A DNA stretch of 64,000 nt from Alphaproteobacteria bacterium Ga0077535 (GTDB lineage Bacteria; Pseudomonadota; Alphaproteobacteria; Caulobacterales; Aquidulcibacteraceae). The notes beneath the pieces were generated by a model that saw only the letters and a program-made list of their open reading frames with translations, was not told the origin of the DNA and ran no database searches. Numbering within the stretch: position 1 is the stretch's first letter; each line of letters opens with the position of its first letter. Below are positions 8,803-17,930 of the stretch, piece after piece. The DNA lies in NCBI GenBank assembly GCA_001464425.1, contig LNEK01000020.1:124001-188000 (forward strand). Reading direction: 5' to 3'. The position numbers were made by a program, and so were the translations under genes.

Positions 8803-10020
8803 TTAAGGCGGCGAAGCGCGCTGCCAATCGGGCGCCAAGGTCAGTTGCCAGCCTGGTCCAGACAAGCCGTCTGGCGCGGGTTCGGCTAGGATGAGCTTAT
8901 CGAAATTGGTCGTTATTACAGCGCCTTGCGTGGCGCGCGCCTCGCCCCAGCGGTCGCGAACAGTGAGAACGCCGTAATAGGAGCCGAGGCCCTCCACGGG
9001 CAGCACTTGGTTGGGGTCGAACTCCATTTGCATTTGCTCAAGCGGTAGTTCTTGGCGGGGACCGGTACTGAAGCGCTGACGCAGGTCGGCAAGCCGTTGA
9101 GCTTGCCGTTGCGTCCGTGTTTGCTCCTGCGCGGTCAGTTCCGTGCCGCCATAGCGCTCGGCGCTGCGGCGCAGGTCGCGGGCATCCAGGGCGCGGGCGC
9201 GGATGGCCGCGGCGAGTATGTCCGCCGGAGCGAACGCTCCCAACAATTGGCGCCAGTTGCGTTCGTACTCATCCAAAAGCAGCCCGTACGCTGGGCCTGT
9301 GGCGTAAGCATAAGCCCGCGCCAGCGCTTCATGGCTGTCATGGCGATCGAGGGTGCGGGCGGCGTAAATCTCTGGCGCGTCGACCGCAAGGCGGACGCCG
9401 GTATAGGCGGCGAGCCCCTCGTTACGATCGAGCGCCGCCTCCTGAGCGAAAGCGGTGGGAAATTCCATGTAACGGGCGCGGCGGAAGGCCAGGGCGTCCT
9501 CGATGCCGCGCTCACGGGCATTGCCGCTGGAGCGCAATGCGGCAGCCAGGGCGCGCATTTCTAGGCGCATGAAATAGCGGCCGCGCTCGCTTGCGAGATG
9601 GGCGTTATCGGACGGGCCCATCGGCAGGCCAAGCTGATCCTGGGCGCGATGCCAGGCCTCATGCGCGACTAAAACCCGGCGTTCGGTGGCGTCGGTTGGC
9701 AGCGGGCCGATCAGCATGATCCAGCGCACGCCCGCCCAATCGACCGCCGAATTGGCAATCGGCACGCCCGCCGGAAGCACGCCCGTCCAGCCTTCACCAT
9801 TCTGGGCGAGCACGCCTTGGCCGTCGGGATCGCTTGCCCAAACCGCCCGGGTGGTGGGATCGGCTACGATCACCGGTCCGCACAGCGACACGCCCCAGAG
9901 CCGGCCGCGATCGGCCGCACAGAGTTCGCGAAGATCGGCGGCGGCGCGGGCAGACTCGTAGTCCTGGGCGGCCGCTGGCGTGGCGCACATGAGAGCCAGA
10001 AGAAAGGTGAGACCGCGCAT
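8803..10020 (-). CDS. Secreted protein with an HExxH motif, putative metallopeptidase
   Basis: 405 residues from the ATG at 10020, which starts a clear signal peptide (MRGLTFLLALMCATPAAAQ); a GTG at 10038 would add six residues. I do not recognise a named family. The notable feature is VLVAHEAWHRAQDQLG: HEAWH at residues 120-124 fits the zinc-protease HExxH pattern, and LASERGRYFMRLE about 20 residues later could provide the third ligand. The C-terminal part contains ILPVEGLGSYYGVLTVRD-like beta segments (the sequence reads QVLPVEGLGSYYGVL). It lies between rne and the divergent amidase gene. Export is well supported; peptidase activity is inference from the motif alone. Confidence 0.7.
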   Translation of the reverse strand: MRGLTFLLALMCATPAAAQDYESARAAADLRELCAADRGRLWGVSLCGPVIVADPTTRAVWASDPDGQGVLAQNGEGWTGVLPAGVPIANSAVDWAGVRWIMLIGPLPTDATERRVLVAHEAWHRAQDQLGLPMGPSDNAHLASERGRYFMRLEMRALAAALRSSGNARERGIEDALAFRRARYMEFPTAFAQEAALDRNEGLAAYTGVRLAVDAPEIYAARTLDRHDSHEALARAYAYATGPAYGLLLDEYERNWRQLLGAFAPADILAAAIRARALDARDLRRSAERYGGTELTAQEQTRTQRQAQRLADLRQRFSTGPRQELPLEQMQMEFDPNQVLPVEGLGSYYGVLTVRDRWGEARATQGAVITTNFDKLILAEPAPDGLSGPGWQLTLAPDWQRASPP

Positions 10021-10168
10021 GGCGTTACGTGAACCCACAATGGGCGGCGCGACAAGCCTGACGCGACAGTCGGCGCCGAGGGCAACTGCGGAAGAAGTGT
10101 AGTTACTGTTCTATTCACCCTCCTTTTCAACTGCCTAGCAAGTCGGATGAGGTACTTTCCCGGTCTTC

Positions 10169-11302
10169 ATGGACCTTACTCGCCGCACCCTCCTGTCTGC
10201 CGGCGCGACCGCCCTGGGCGGTGTCGCGTTGAGCGGTCGCGCCTGGGCCGATGTTCCCGCGGTGGTGCGCGGGGTGCTGGTGCAAGAGAACGGGCAGGCC
10301 GCGCGGGTGACCGTTGCGCTCGATGCGCAGGCACAGGCGCGGACTTTTTTCCTATCTGATCCGCATCGTTTCGTCATCGACCTGGCCAACACGCGGCTGG
10401 GCGCGGGCCAAACGGAAAGTGTTGGCGCCGGCGTTGTGCGCCGCGTCCGCTACGGTGCGCAGCCCGGTGGGGTTTCGCGTCTGGTGCTGGATCTTGAGGC
10501 GCCTGCCCGCTTGCTGCGCCAAGAGCTGGGTGGGCGCCGCTCCCCCGAACTGAGTTTTGACATCGCGCCGACTGCGCCCTTCGTCGCCGCGCCGACCCAG
10601 CGGGCGACCGCGGGGCGCGGCCAGCGTCGCACGATCGTAATCGACCCCGGCCACGGCGGCCGTGACCCGGGCGCGATCGGGGTAACCGGCGTGCGCGAGA
10701 AGGACGTGGTGCTCGATGCCGCGTTGCAGTTGCGCCAGGCGCTCGAGAGTCGCGGCCAGTACCGTGTCGTGCTCACACGTGATGCCGACCGCTACATTCC
10801 GCTGGAAGACCGTGTGCCGATCGCTCGTCAGCACGATCCGGACCTTTTCATCTCGATCCACGCGGATTCCGCTCCGAACCGCGAGGCCCAGGGGGTCTCG
10901 GTCTATACGATCTCGGAGCGCGGCGAGGCCCGGGCGCAGAACATGGCGCAGAACTGGGATATCGATTTTGGCGACGCCCCACGCACCGGCGTGGCGCGCG
11001 ACATTCTGCTCGATCTCTACCAGCGTGAAACGACCAATCGCTCGGCGCAATTTGCGCAGACGGTGATCCCGCGACTGGGTGAGGTGGCGCCATTGCTGCG
11101 CAACACACACCGTAACGCTGGTTTCATGGTGCTGTTGGCCCCGGATGTGCCGGCCGTGCTGATCGAGACTGGCTTTCTTAGCAATGTGACGGACGAGCGC
11201 CGTCTCTCCGACCCGCGCGCCCGCCAAGCTATGGCCGAAGCCATGGCGCGGGCGGTGGATGGCTACTTCGCCGCCCCCCAATTGATGGCCGCTGGCGCCT
11301 AA
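10169..11302 (+). CDS. amiC: N-acetylmuramoyl-L-alanine amidase (AMIN + Amidase_3), Tat-exported
   Basis: 377 residues. The N terminus MDLTRRTLLSAGATALGG is a twin-arginine signal, consistent with Tat export of AmiA/AmiC amidases; tatABC are also in this window. An AMIN domain (about residues 33-140) targets the septal wall. The catalytic Amidase_3 domain starts at IVIDPGHGGRDPG (about 156), with zinc ligands in DPGHGG, the Glu of REKDVVLD and the His of ISIHADS, and the catalytic Glu in VLIETGFLSN. It cleaves the bond between MurNAc and the stem peptide during cell separation. The PBP1A gene follows 115 bases downstream on the same strand. Confidence 0.95.
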   Translation: MDLTRRTLLSAGATALGGVALSGRAWADVPAVVRGVLVQENGQAARVTVALDAQAQARTFFLSDPHRFVIDLANTRLGAGQTESVGAGVVRRVRYGAQPGGVSRLVLDLEAPARLLRQELGGRRSPELSFDIAPTAPFVAAPTQRATAGRGQRRTIVIDPGHGGRDPGAIGVTGVREKDVVLDAALQLRQALESRGQYRVVLTRDADRYIPLEDRVPIARQHDPDLFISIHADSAPNREAQGVSVYTISERGEARAQNMAQNWDIDFGDAPRTGVARDILLDLYQRETTNRSAQFAQTVIPRLGEVAPLLRNTHRNAGFMVLLAPDVPAVLIETGFLSNVTDERRLSDPRARQAMAEAMARAVDGYFAAPQLMAAGA

Positions 11303-11417
11303 AAAGCGCGCGAATCTTAAACTATGCGGACTATGTTAGCGGCTCGAACTGGTCTTAATCGCGCCCTATTGGGAGGCGAGGCAGACAGCCTCACGAAGCG
11401 CGCAGAAGCGGGGCGGA

Positions 11418-13982
11418 ATGCCGCGAAATACTAGCTACCGTGTCGATGACACCTGGGATGACGACGATTACGGCTACGATGACCGTACGCCTCGTCGTGG
11501 CTTTCGCTTTCCTGGCGGCGACGGCCCGCTATGGCAAAAGATTCTCTACGGCCTGCTGATCTTCGCCGGCGTCGGCTTCCTCGCGGTTGTCGGTTTCATC
11601 ATTGCGGCGCTGCAGGGCCTGCCGAGCCTTTCCGATCTTCAAGACTATCAGCCGCCGGTTTCGAGCCGCGTCCACGCGGGTGACGGTGCGCTGGTGGCTG
11701 AGTTCGCCGATCAGCAGCGTGTATTCGTGCCGATCGAGCAAATTCCCGACCACGTTAAGAACGCGTTCGTCGCTGTTGAAGACGCGCGCTTCTTCGAACA
11801 CTCGGGCTTGGACTATCAGGGTCTCGCGCGCGCCGTGCTGCGCATTCCGCTCGATGTCATTCAGGGCCGTCGCATCCAAGGCGCGTCGACGATCACGCAG
11901 CAGGTCGCGGGCAACATGCTCACCGGGCGTGCCTCATCTTGCCAAGGCGTGATTTGCGCCGTTTGGACGAAGTTGCGCGAAGGTCTGGTGGCCCAGCGGA
12001 TCGAGCGCGTGCTCGATAAAGAGCGCATCCTTGAACTCTATCTGAACGAAATTTTCCTTGGCAATCGCGCTTACGGCGTTGCGGCTGCTGCGCTCAACTA
12101 TTTCGACAAGCCGCTCAGCGAACTCACCGTTTCGGAAGCCGCTTATCTCGCGATCTTGCCGAAGGGGCCGGCGAACTATCAGCTGCCGCGCCACCGCGAA
12201 CGCGCGATCGACCGGCGTAACTACGCCATCGGGCGCATGCTGGAACGCGGCTACATCACGGAGGCGCAAGCAGAGGAAGCGCGCGCTGCGGATTTGACGA
12301 CCACCAACCGGCTCTCTGGCGACCAATTCATCGCGGCCTCGCACTTCGTCGAAGAGATCCGCCGCCAGGTGGAAAACCAGTACGGCGCCGATGCGCTGTT
12401 GCGCGGCGGCCTCTCGATCCGCTCGACGCTCGACACGCGCCTGCAACTCGCCGCGGCGCGGGCGTTGCGCAGTGGCTTGGAAGACTATGATCGCCGCCAC
12501 GGCTGGCGCGGCCCGCTTGGTGCGGGCGATCCGTCTGGCGATATTCCGGCTCAACTCGCCGAGGCGCAGCGCGCGCCGGGGCTTTCGGGCTGGGTGCGTG
12601 CGATGGTCACGCGCGTCGCCAATGGCGCAACGACTTTGACAGACGAGAACGGTGAGACAGGCCGCTTGAACGCGGACGATGCGCAGTGGGCGGCGCAGGC
12701 CGCTCGTCGCAATCGCGAGCTTGGTCTGCAGCGTGGCTCGATCGTCTATGCGATGCGTTTGGCCAATGGCGGCTATCGTTTGAAGCAGATCCCGGAAATC
12801 CAAGGCGCGCTCGTCGCCATGGATCCGCACACCGGCCGCGTACTGGCGATGGTTGGCGGCTATTCTTTGGAGCAGAGCACGGGCCTGAACCGCGCAACGC
12901 AGGCGCAGCGCCAACCTGGCTCATCGTTCAAGCCGATCGTCTATGCGGCGGCGTTGGATTACGGTTTGACGCCCGCGACGCTCATCGATGACGGCCCACT
13001 GGCCATCGAAGCTGGCGACGGCACCAATTGGTCGCCTGAAAACTACAGCCGTGAGTTTTATGGTCCGACGACGTTGCGCCGTGGCCTCGAACTCTCGCGG
13101 AACGCGATGACTGCGCGTGTCGCTTACGAATTGGGTCCCGAGCGCATTCTCGATTACGGCCGCCGCCTTGGCATTTATGACGAGCGCACGCAGCCTGTGT
13201 TCTCGTTGGCGCTGGGCGCTGGTGAAACGACATTGATGCGGATGACGACGGCCTACGGGATGTTCGTCAATGGCGGACGCTGGATTCAGCCGGTTGTGAT
13301 CGACCGTATTCAGGATCGTACAGGTCGCTCGGTGTTCCGCCGCGATCAGCGCGAATGCCCGAATTGCACGGCCGAATGGCGCAGCGGCATGCGCGCGCCG
13401 ACATTGCCGGATACACGCCAGCAAGTGATCAATCCGGTCACCGCGTATCAGATCGTCTCGATGAGCGAAGGCGTGGTGCAGCGCGGCACCGCGACGGTCG
13501 TCAACTCACTGGGCTTCCCGCTCGGCGGCAAGACCGGCACCACTAACGATTACAAGGACGCTTGGTTTATCGGCTTCTCGCCTGATCTCGTGGTTGGTGT
13601 CTGGGCCGGCTTCGACCAGCCTCGCGACATGGGCGAAGGCGAAACCGGTGGCCGCATCTCCGCGCCGATCTTCCGCGACTTCATGCGCGTTGCGCTCGAA
13701 GATGAGCAGCCGACGCCATTCCGTATTCCATCGGGCGTGCGCTTGGTTCGCATCGACGCGATGACGGGCGGCTTGCCGACGGCGACCACGACGACAACGA
13801 TCCTGGAAGCGTTCCGCCCCGATACGGAGCCAACAGCGGCGGCTTCTTCGTCGCCGTTCATTTTCGGCGGTACCGATCCGATCGATCCGCGCGTTCTATC
13901 CGGCCTGGATGATCCGGTGCCGGGGACTGGGGAGCGTCGGCGAGAACAGCAGGAATCTGAGGAACTCGGCGGCCTCTATTAG
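11418..13982 (+). CDS. mrcA: Penicillin-binding protein 1A
   Basis: 854 residues, a class A bifunctional PBP. A short acidic cytoplasmic tail is followed by a membrane anchor (about residues 42-64). The glycosyltransferase domain has EDARFFEHSG with the catalytic Glu at 121, and GASTITQQVAGNM. The transpeptidase domain has the three penicillin-site motifs: SSFK with Ser502 and Lys505, SRN in LELSRNAMTARV, and KTG in GGKTGTTNDYKDAW. It polymerises and crosslinks peptidoglycan. The segment between the two domains (about 330-460) is an OB-like linker as in PBP1A. The C-terminal tail is low-complexity. The amidase gene upstream and prfB downstream form a conserved alphaproteobacterial block. Confidence 0.97.
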   Translation: MPRNTSYRVDDTWDDDDYGYDDRTPRRGFRFPGGDGPLWQKILYGLLIFAGVGFLAVVGFIIAALQGLPSLSDLQDYQPPVSSRVHAGDGALVAEFADQQRVFVPIEQIPDHVKNAFVAVEDARFFEHSGLDYQGLARAVLRIPLDVIQGRRIQGASTITQQVAGNMLTGRASSCQGVICAVWTKLREGLVAQRIERVLDKERILELYLNEIFLGNRAYGVAAAALNYFDKPLSELTVSEAAYLAILPKGPANYQLPRHRERAIDRRNYAIGRMLERGYITEAQAEEARAADLTTTNRLSGDQFIAASHFVEEIRRQVENQYGADALLRGGLSIRSTLDTRLQLAAARALRSGLEDYDRRHGWRGPLGAGDPSGDIPAQLAEAQRAPGLSGWVRAMVTRVANGATTLTDENGETGRLNADDAQWAAQAARRNRELGLQRGSIVYAMRLANGGYRLKQIPEIQGALVAMDPHTGRVLAMVGGYSLEQSTGLNRATQAQRQPGSSFKPIVYAAALDYGLTPATLIDDGPLAIEAGDGTNWSPENYSREFYGPTTLRRGLELSRNAMTARVAYELGPERILDYGRRLGIYDERTQPVFSLALGAGETTLMRMTTAYGMFVNGGRWIQPVVIDRIQDRTGRSVFRRDQRECPNCTAEWRSGMRAPTLPDTRQQVINPVTAYQIVSMSEGVVQRGTATVVNSLGFPLGGKTGTTNDYKDAWFIGFSPDLVVGVWAGFDQPRDMGEGETGGRISAPIFRDFMRVALEDEQPTPFRIPSGVRLVRIDAMTGGLPTATTTTTILEAFRPDTEPTAAASSSPFIFGGTDPIDPRVLSGLDDPVPGTGERRREQQESEELGGLY

Positions 13983-14008
13983 TCGCTGCGTCCTTCAAAT
14001 CGAGCGTC

Positions 14009-14042
14009 AATCCTCCTCGGGCGTAAGCGCGGGGAGGATTTT
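14009..14042 (+). terminator. Terminator after the PBP1A gene
   Basis: AATCCTCC (14009-14016) pairs with GGAGGATT (14033-14040), with a GC-rich loop and TTTTC at the end of the right arm. It lies 27 bases after the mrcA stop and before prfB, so prfB probably has its own promoter. Confidence 0.65.
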
Positions 14043-14127
14043 CGTGTGAGGGCGCCGTTTGTGGTCCGAAGCGTTGGCGCCGATGCGCGCCATCGCCTAT
14101 CTAGGCGGAAACATCCGGGGACTCAGC

Positions 14128-15259
14128 ATGCGCGCCGACATCGTCACTCTCGCCGAACAAATCGAATCCGCTGTCGCTTTGCTGCGGAGGCGTCTTTGAC
14201 TGGGATCGCGCCCAAGTCCGATTTGACGAGCTGAGCGCTCTCTCCGAGCGCCCCGATTTCTGGAACGACCCCGAAAAAGCGCAAAAGCTGATGCGCGAGC
14301 GCACGAAGCTGGAGTCGGGGATGAACAGCATCCTCGCGCTTGAACGTGATCTGCGCGACTCGATCGAGCTTGCCGAAATGGCTGAGGCGGAAGGTGACGC
14401 GTCGCTGGTCGACGAAGCGCACGCGACGTTAGTCCTTGCGCAGAAGCGCGCTGCCCAAGCTGAGCTTGAGGCGCTGCTCTCGGGCGAAGCTGATAGCAAC
14501 GATGCGTACATCGAATTCAACTCAGGCGCTGGCGGCACCGAGTCTCAGGATTGGACCGAGATGCTGTTGCGCATGTATCTGCGCTGGGCGCAGGCCCGTG
14601 GGTTCAAAGCCGATCTTCTGGAAGAGCAGGGCGGCGACACGGCGGGCATCAAATCCGCGACGGTGCTGGTCAGCGGCGAGAATGCGTATGGCTGGCTGAA
14701 GACGGAAGCGGGCGTGCATCGCCTCGTCCGGATCAGCCCCTATGATTCAAATGCACGCCGACACACCTCGTTCGCGAGCGTCTGGGTCTACCCGAAGATC
14801 GACGACACCATCGATATCGAAATTCTCGACAAGGACGTGCGCACCGATACGTACCGCGCGTCCGGCGCCGGTGGTCAGCACATCAACAAGACCGACTCAG
14901 CGGTTCGCCTCACCCACATCCCAACCGGGATCGTTGTCGCGTGTCAGGCCGAGCGATCGCAGCACAAAAACCGCGCCGCGGCGTGGGACATGCTGCGCGC
15001 GCGTCTCTACGAAGCAGAACTGCAAAAGCGGGAAGCGGCGGCGCAGCAATTGGAAGACAGTAAGACCGAGATCGGTTGGGGCAGACAGATCCGGTCGTAC
15101 GTCTTGCAGCCGTATCAGATGGTCAAAGACCTGCGGACGGGTGTCGAAACGTCTGATACGCAAGGTGTGCTGAACGGCGATCTCGATCAGTTCATGGCGG
15201 CTTCGCTGGCTGCGCGCGTGAGCGGCGCCAGCGATAAGGTGGTGGAAGACATCGACTAG
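14128..15259 (+). CDS. prfB: Peptide chain release factor 2, with programmed +1 frameshift
   Basis: RF2 ends translation at UGA and UAA. The gene begins at the ATG at 14128 and reads 23 codons ([20 protein letters not shown], then RRL) to an in-frame TGA at 14197-14199. Shifting +1 after CTT (14194-14196) and resuming at GAC 14198 gives a 376-residue protein that is full length for RF2. The GGQ motif that triggers peptidyl-tRNA hydrolysis is in [12 protein letters not shown]. The stop-codon-reading tripeptide, SPF in most RF2, is SPY here ([14 protein letters not shown]), a conservative change. Without the shift only the part from about 14198 is open, so automatic annotation may truncate it. 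The gene lies between the PBP1A terminator and an unrecognised gene. Confidence 0.96.
14185..14200 (+). other. Programmed +1 ribosomal frameshift site of prfB
   Basis: The 16 bases read CGGAGGCGTCTTTGAC. They hold every known element of the RF2 autoregulatory site: an internal Shine-Dalgarno-like GGAGG three bases before the slip codon, CTT as slip codon, TGA as the hungry stop and C as the base after it. When RF2 is scarce, ribosomes pause at TGA and slip into the +1 frame. The match is direct; the mechanism is established for Escherichia coli prfB. Confidence 0.93.
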
Positions 15260-15279
15260 CTTTGTCGGCCGGGGGGCGC

Positions 15280-16263
15280 ATGAGCGAAGAAACCTTGATC
15301 GAGCCGGGTGGTTGGCTGGCCGAATATCAACGCGCCAACTGCAGCGGCGCGACCGCGCTCACGATGTATCAGGGCCTGATCGCGGACGAGTTCGTTCTGC
15401 CGCAGAGCGCTGCTGATGCGCGCGATCCGGCGCAATTGGTGATGGCGTGCGACGCGTTCGTGGATGCAGTGCAGACGCACGCGCTGCTGATCCCCGGCGA
15501 GTACGCGCCGGAGGCGTTGTGGAGTTTTTACGCGCACGACTACATCAACCAAGCGCGCGGCGGTGGTCACGATCAGTACTGGGCGAGCCGCGGCGGCAAT
15601 CCGATCGCGCTCCGCGCATGCGCATCGGCGCTGAAAAGCATGCTCGCGGACCCGCACCTCGAAGTGTTCAATCTGTTGCTGCGGATAAAGCGCGCGAGTC
15701 CGCGCGATGTGCGGCGCGTGGTGAAGCAAGCTGGCTACGCGAGTGTGAAGCTGGCGCTGCGCGATCTCGACAAACGCGTAAATGACCTGGAGCAAAGAGA
15801 GCCACTCGCTGCACGTCAAAAGATGTGGCTGAAGAGTTTCCGCAAGCTGACGATCGCCCCAGACGCTGAACTGAGCGGTCACATGCGCCGGATCGCCTCG
15901 GCCAATCCGCTCTATCAGCGACGTCGCGCCGAGGCGCAGCGTGTGAGCGAGGAGCGTCAACGCAGTGATCCAGGGCATATTGCAGTGCGCTCGCTCTGCG
16001 AGATGGCCGGCTTGCGGCTGATCAGTGTTTCTGCGGGCGCGTTCACGCCGATGCGTGAAGTTTGGCCGGAGGGGCCCGACCGCGGCAGCTTTGGGTTTCG
16101 CGCGGAGACGGATGCCGGCGTGCGGTTCGCGCTCTTCTACAGCGAAGGCGGCTTCGTAAAGCGCCGGCTCGCGGTTCTGATTGCGCCCGGTCAGAACTTG
16201 CCGCTGGCATCGTTGACGCTCGCAAAACCCGAATACGAAGCCATCGTAGCCAGCACGCGCTAA
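15280..16263 (+). CDS. Hypothetical protein, possible DUF4375/DMP19-like N-terminal region
   Basis: 327 residues from the ATG at 15280, 20 bases after prfB. I do not recognise it with certainty. The N-terminal half (ALWSFYAHDYINQARGGGHDQYWASRG) weakly resembles the glycine-rich signature of DMP19/DUF4375 proteins. The middle is rich in Arg, Lys and Glu and looks helical. The C-terminal part has beta-rich FALFYSEGGFVKRRLAVLI. There is no signal peptide or membrane segment, so a cytoplasmic protein is likely. Codon use matches the neighbours. Confidence 0.65.
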   Translation: MSEETLIEPGGWLAEYQRANCSGATALTMYQGLIADEFVLPQSAADARDPAQLVMACDAFVDAVQTHALLIPGEYAPEALWSFYAHDYINQARGGGHDQYWASRGGNPIALRACASALKSMLADPHLEVFNLLLRIKRASPRDVRRVVKQAGYASVKLALRDLDKRVNDLEQREPLAARQKMWLKSFRKLTIAPDAELSGHMRRIASANPLYQRRRAEAQRVSEERQRSDPGHIAVRSLCEMAGLRLISVSAGAFTPMREVWPEGPDRGSFGFRAETDAGVRFALFYSEGGFVKRRLAVLIAPGQNLPLASLTLAKPEYEAIVASTR

Positions 16264-16332
16264 GCGCCGCGAACTCAAAACCCTATTGACGCGCCGCTGG
16301 ACTTGATTGAACATTCAAACAAGAGAGGGTCT

Positions 16333-16911
16333 ATGGCATCTCGGCGTTGGATTTCAGCGGTTTTTTACGTCTTTGCGATGGCCATGGGGGCGGGAACGGC
16401 GGCGGCTCAGACCGTTTCAGAGTGCGCCACCCCGGGTGGCGCCCACGGGCTGTGCCATGAGGTGATGCTTCCGGCTTCACTCGATCAGGTCTGGGCGCTC
16501 TGGACGACGTCGGAGGGGCTCGCAACTTGGGTTGCGCCGGTGGCGGCGATCGACCCGGTCGCAGGCGGCGTGTTTGAAACTTCGTACGATCGCAGCGCCC
16601 GGATCGGCGACGCAGGCAACATTCTAAATCGCGTTGTCGCGATCGCACCTGAGCAAATGATCATTGTGCAAATCGATCGGGCGCCGCCGGGATTTCCGCA
16701 TGCAGAGGCCGCGCGCGAGTTGATCACACAAATCCAGTTAGAGGGCCTCGGCGTCAATGAGACGCGCGTGCGGGTTCTCATGAGCGGCTTTCGCGTTGGC
16801 GCAGACTTCGACGCGCTGCACGCATTCTTTGAACGAGGCAACGCCTACACGCTGGAGAGTTTGGTGCGGCGGATCGCCGATGGCCCAATTGATTGGGCGA
16901 GCGCGCAGTAA
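16333..16911 (+). CDS. Exported SRPBCC (AHSA1/START-like) domain protein
   Basis: 192 residues. The ATG at 16333, preceded by AAGAGAGGG, starts a signal peptide (about residues 1-25, ending GTAAAQ). The mature part begins VMLPASLDQVWALWTTSEGLATW, the usual opening of an SRPBCC ligand-binding fold, followed by GGVFETSYD and RVVAIAPEQMIIVQID. Such domains bind hydrophobic ligands. The stop overlaps the ATG of the TetR-family regulator by one base, so the two are translated together, and the regulator may control this unit. Confidence 0.8.
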   Translation: MASRRWISAVFYVFAMAMGAGTAAAQTVSECATPGGAHGLCHEVMLPASLDQVWALWTTSEGLATWVAPVAAIDPVAGGVFETSYDRSARIGDAGNILNRVVAIAPEQMIIVQIDRAPPGFPHAEAARELITQIQLEGLGVNETRVRVLMSGFRVGADFDALHAFFERGNAYTLESLVRRIADGPIDWASAQ

Positions 16912-17513
16912 TGGCCCCGCAATCACCCCGCGATAAAATCGTTCATGCTGCGATGGAGCTGTTTTGGCTGAAAGGCTACAACTCAACATCGATCGCCGAT
17001 TTGCTTTCACGCACGCAGCTGAATTCCGGCAGCCTCTATCACGTGTTTCCGTCGAAGCAGGACGTGCTGATCGGGGTGCTGGAAGCGTATCGCGATGGCA
17101 TCCAAGAGATGCTGCTTGAGCCGGCGTGGGGCGCTGTTGACGACCCGATCGAAAAGATTTTTGCGCTGCTCAACGGCTATCGCACGATGATTGTGGAAAG
17201 CGATTGCACGTATGGCTGCCCGATCGGATCGCTGGCGCTGGAACTGCACGAGCCTGATCCGCAAGTGCGCGCCTTGTTGGCGCAGAATTTCGAGAATTGG
17301 ACGGCGGCGATCGAGACGTGTCTGGCCGATGCCGGGCGGCGGTTGCCGGCGAATACGGATCACCGCGCACTTGCGCAATTTGTGCTGACGGCGATGGAAG
17401 GCGGCGTGATGCAAGCGCGCACGCATCGCGATGTCGCATACTTCGACCGCGCCGTTGCGCAATTGCGCGCGCATTTCAAACTCTTGGAGGAAGCGGCGAA
17501 ATCCAAGGCTTAA
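16911..17513 (+). CDS. TetR/AcrR family transcriptional regulator
   Basis: 200 residues. The N-terminal DNA-binding domain reads AMELFWLKGYNSTSIADLL, then LNSGSLYHVFPSKQDVL, the standard TetR helix-turn-helix. The C-terminal domain with CTYGCPIGSLALELHE is typical of the subgroup related to AcrR/NemR regulators, some of which sense electrophiles; the two cysteines of that motif could do this here, which is inference. The start is fixed by the one-base TAATG overlap with the upstream gene. It is followed closely by DUF1761, a lipoprotein and an FMN reductase gene on the same strand. Confidence 0.93.
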   Translation: MAPQSPRDKIVHAAMELFWLKGYNSTSIADLLSRTQLNSGSLYHVFPSKQDVLIGVLEAYRDGIQEMLLEPAWGAVDDPIEKIFALLNGYRTMIVESDCTYGCPIGSLALELHEPDPQVRALLAQNFENWTAAIETCLADAGRRLPANTDHRALAQFVLTAMEGGVMQARTHRDVAYFDRAVAQLRAHFKLLEEAAKSKA

Positions 17514-17540
17514 ACACGCGCCGCGAGCGGGGAGGCTCAC

Positions 17541-17930
17541 ATGGACATAAATTGGCTAGCGGTCGGCGCAGCGGCGCTGAGTTCGTTTCTGCTCGGCGGC
17601 GTTTGGTATTCGGCGCTTTTCGCGAAGCCTTGGCAAACTGCTGCCGGCCTCAGCGATGCGCAGATCAAAGCGGGCAACATGCCGTTGATCTTCGGCGGTT
17701 CGTTCGTGCTGGCGCTGATCGCCTCTGCTTCGTTTGCTGTGTTTCTTGGGCCTGAGGTCGATGCGGCTACGGGCGCGATGTATGGCTTCACGGCCGGCTT
17801 GTGCTGGGTGACGGCCTCGTTTGGGATCAACTATTTGTTCGAGCGCAAGAGCCTGACGCTATTCTTGATCAATGGCGGCTATCACACGCTCCAGTTTACG
17901 CTGATCGGGCTGATCCTTGGGGCGATGTGA
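17541..17930 (+). CDS. DUF1761 domain membrane protein
   Basis: 129 residues with four predicted membrane segments. The opening INWLAVGAAALSSFLLGGVWYSALFAKPW matches DUF1761, a family of small bacterial membrane proteins of unknown role. A purine-rich GGGGAGG precedes the ATG. The stop codon shares one base with the start of the next gene (TGATG), suggesting coupled translation. Confidence 0.88.
   Translation: MDINWLAVGAAALSSFLLGGVWYSALFAKPWQTAAGLSDAQIKAGNMPLIFGGSFVLALIASASFAVFLGPEVDAATGAMYGFTAGLCWVTASFGINYLFERKSLTLFLINGGYHTLQFTLIGLILGAM

Noticed and set aside
11303-11417. tRNA or small RNA gene between the amidase and PBP1A genes
   Set aside because: No cloverleaf, T-loop GTTCGA or CCA-like end; nothing but AT-richer promoter-like sequence.
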